Assembly (NCBI GenBank): GCA_937925855.1
Contig: CALAMO010000024.1
Location: 1-64,000, forward strand
DNA length: 64,000 nt
Reading direction: 5' to 3'
Source of the DNA: an uncultured Thiotrichaceae bacterium
GTDB lineage: Bacteria > Pseudomonadota > Gammaproteobacteria > Thiotrichales > Thiotrichaceae
In this document: positions 63,303 through 64,000 of the stretch, piece after piece
Layout: the number at the start of each line of letters is the position of its first letter
How positions within the stretch are numbered: position 1 is the first letter of the stretch
Program-made: the position numbers and the translations under genes
The notes under the pieces: model-generated
Database searches by the model: none
Told to the model about the DNA's origin: nothing
The model's input: the letters and a program-made list of their open reading frames with translations, nothing else

Positions 63303-63953
63303 ATGAACCAGGATGCAATGAAAAAAGCCGCCGCAATGGCCGCACTTGAGTATGTTGAAGGCGGCATTATTGGCATCGGTACCGGCTCAACCGCCAATCA
63401 TTTTATTGATTTACTGGCGGGCATGAAAGACAAAATCGATGCCACCGTCGCTAGCTCAGTCGCTAGTGCGCAACGCTTACAGCGCCACGGCCTGCGCGTG
63501 CTTGATTTAAATGAGGCTGGCACGCTGTCACTGTACGTTGATGGGGCGGATGAATCGAACCCTGCGCTTCAGCTGATTAAAGGCGGCGGTGGCGCACTGA
63601 CACGGGAGAAAATTGTCGCCAGCGCCAGTGAAAAATTTGTCTGTATCGCCGATAAGACTAAATTAGTGCCGGTGCTGGGTGCATTCCCACTGCCGGTTGA
63701 AGTGATTCCGATGGCACAGGCAGTCGTGGCGCGTCAGCTCATAGCACTGGGCGGTACGCCGGTATTACGGACAGGCTATACCACCGATAACGGCAATGTC
63801 ATTCTGGACGTGAGTGGCCTACACATTGGTGACCCCGTTGGGCTGGAAAGTGAACTGAATCATATTCCAGGGATAGTCACTAACGGTTTATTTGCGCTGC
63901 GCCCCGCAGATGCATTACTGATGGGCACGGCGGATGGCGTAGAAGCACGTTAA
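63303..63953 (+). CDS. rpiA: Ribose-5-phosphate isomerase A
   Basis: Ribose-5-P to ribulose-5-P, pentose phosphate pathway. 216 residues: [63 protein letters not shown] (catalytic Asp, Glu and Lys), [27 protein letters not shown] ribosome site. Followed 14 bases later by a strong hairpin. Confidence 0.97.
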   Translation: MNQDAMKKAAAMAALEYVEGGIIGIGTGSTANHFIDLLAGMKDKIDATVASSVASAQRLQRHGLRVLDLNEAGTLSLYVDGADESNPALQLIKGGGGALTREKIVASASEKFVCIADKTKLVPVLGAFPLPVEVIPMAQAVVARQLIALGGTPVLRTGYTTDNGNVILDVSGLHIGDPVGLESELNHIPGIVTNGLFALRPADALLMGTADGVEAR

Positions 63954-63967
63954 GCGCAGCGCCCCAC

Positions 63968-64000
63968 CGTTGCACCCACCTAACCGATGTGGGTGCAACG
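63968..64000 (+). terminator. Terminator hairpin after rpiA (cut by window end)
   Basis: CGTTGCACCCAC (63968-63979) and GTGGGTGCAACG (63989-64000) form a perfect 12-bp stem with a 9-base loop. The T-run expected after it would lie outside the window. Confidence 0.7.

Noticed and set aside
1-64000. tRNA or rRNA genes
   Set aside because: I looked for T-arm-like sequences and rRNA-like stretches and found none supported; a tRNAscan-SE run would be decisive.

Overview
This window is chromosomal DNA from a gammaproteobacterium. Evidence for the class is the block order: rsmD, two M16 peptidases and ftsY-ftsE-ftsX; hslV-hslU-DUF971; LysM protein-dprA-smg-topA-tsaC; and def-fmt-rsmB-DUF4390-ntrY-ntrX-trkA-trkH. 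The genus cannot be named from the sequence. Genes are dense, with many 1-4 base overlaps (ATGA, TAATG, TGATG). I see no rRNA, tRNA, CRISPR array, transposase, prophage or integrase. Most of the window is core housekeeping, and the accessory material is scattered in small islands.

Layout. 1-5.2 kb: a SNF2-type helicase with two SWIM zinc motifs and a HEPN-like tail; a MarR regulator divergent from a small exported protein plus cytochrome b561; an RHH antitoxin gene broken by one stop codon. 5.2-10.4 kb: a homoprotocatechuate (3,4-dihydroxyphenylacetate) meta-cleavage cluster. It comprises hpaH, hpaF, a two-subunit LigA/LigB-type extradiol dioxygenase and hpaE on the minus strand, with a divergent FAH-family gene. 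A 114-bp inverted repeat sits inside the operon. 10.4-16.7 kb: rsmD, an M16 peptidase pair, ftsY, ftsE, ftsX. 16.8-26 kb: purD, a small lipoprotein, ispH, DUF3301, proC, yggT, a chromosomal toxin-antitoxin pair with a hybrid antitoxin, and gatC/gatB/gatA in the transcription order A-B-C.

26-33.8 kb: a 1564-residue secreted calcium-binding protein (choice-of-anchor L, four cadherin-like repeats, a long thrombospondin type 3 array, a dockerin-like end), divergent from an MltA-family lytic transglycosylase, then a membrane-anchored coiled-coil protein. 33.9-39.1 kb: an Atm1-type ABC exporter, rluB, gmk, a voltage-gated cation channel with an acidic Ca-like filter, and a stand-alone protoglobin. 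39.4-44.6 kb: a chalcone-isomerase-like exported protein, a 49-residue membrane protein, hslVU behind a probable heat-shock promoter, DUF971, hisI, yidD, pyrC. 44.7-51.5 kb (minus strand): LysM lipoprotein, dprA, smg, topA, tsaC and an ECF sigma factor with no anti-sigma gene beside it. 51.6-64 kb: def, fmt, rsmB, DUF4390, an NtrY-like kinase, an NtrX-like regulator with degenerate GAFTGA and Walker B motifs, trkA, trkH, then ilvA and rpiA, which diverge from a 63-bp gap holding a symmetric -10 element.

How genes work together. The hpa cluster would turn 3,4-dihydroxyphenylacetate towards central metabolism, but the upstream hydroxylase and the downstream aldolase are not in the window. FtsY/YidD serve membrane protein insertion, FtsE/FtsX act at the divisome, HslV/HslU form an ATP-dependent protease, GatABC amidates mischarged tRNAs, and TrkA/TrkH with NtrYX link potassium uptake and membrane signalling. 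No single new multi-gene defence or biosynthetic system is evident. The points most worth a second look are the LigAB-type dioxygenase in an hpa context with an isomerase lacking Pro-1, the degenerate NtrX, the hybrid antitoxin, the large Ca-binding surface protein, the channel filter, and a 49-residue membrane protein.
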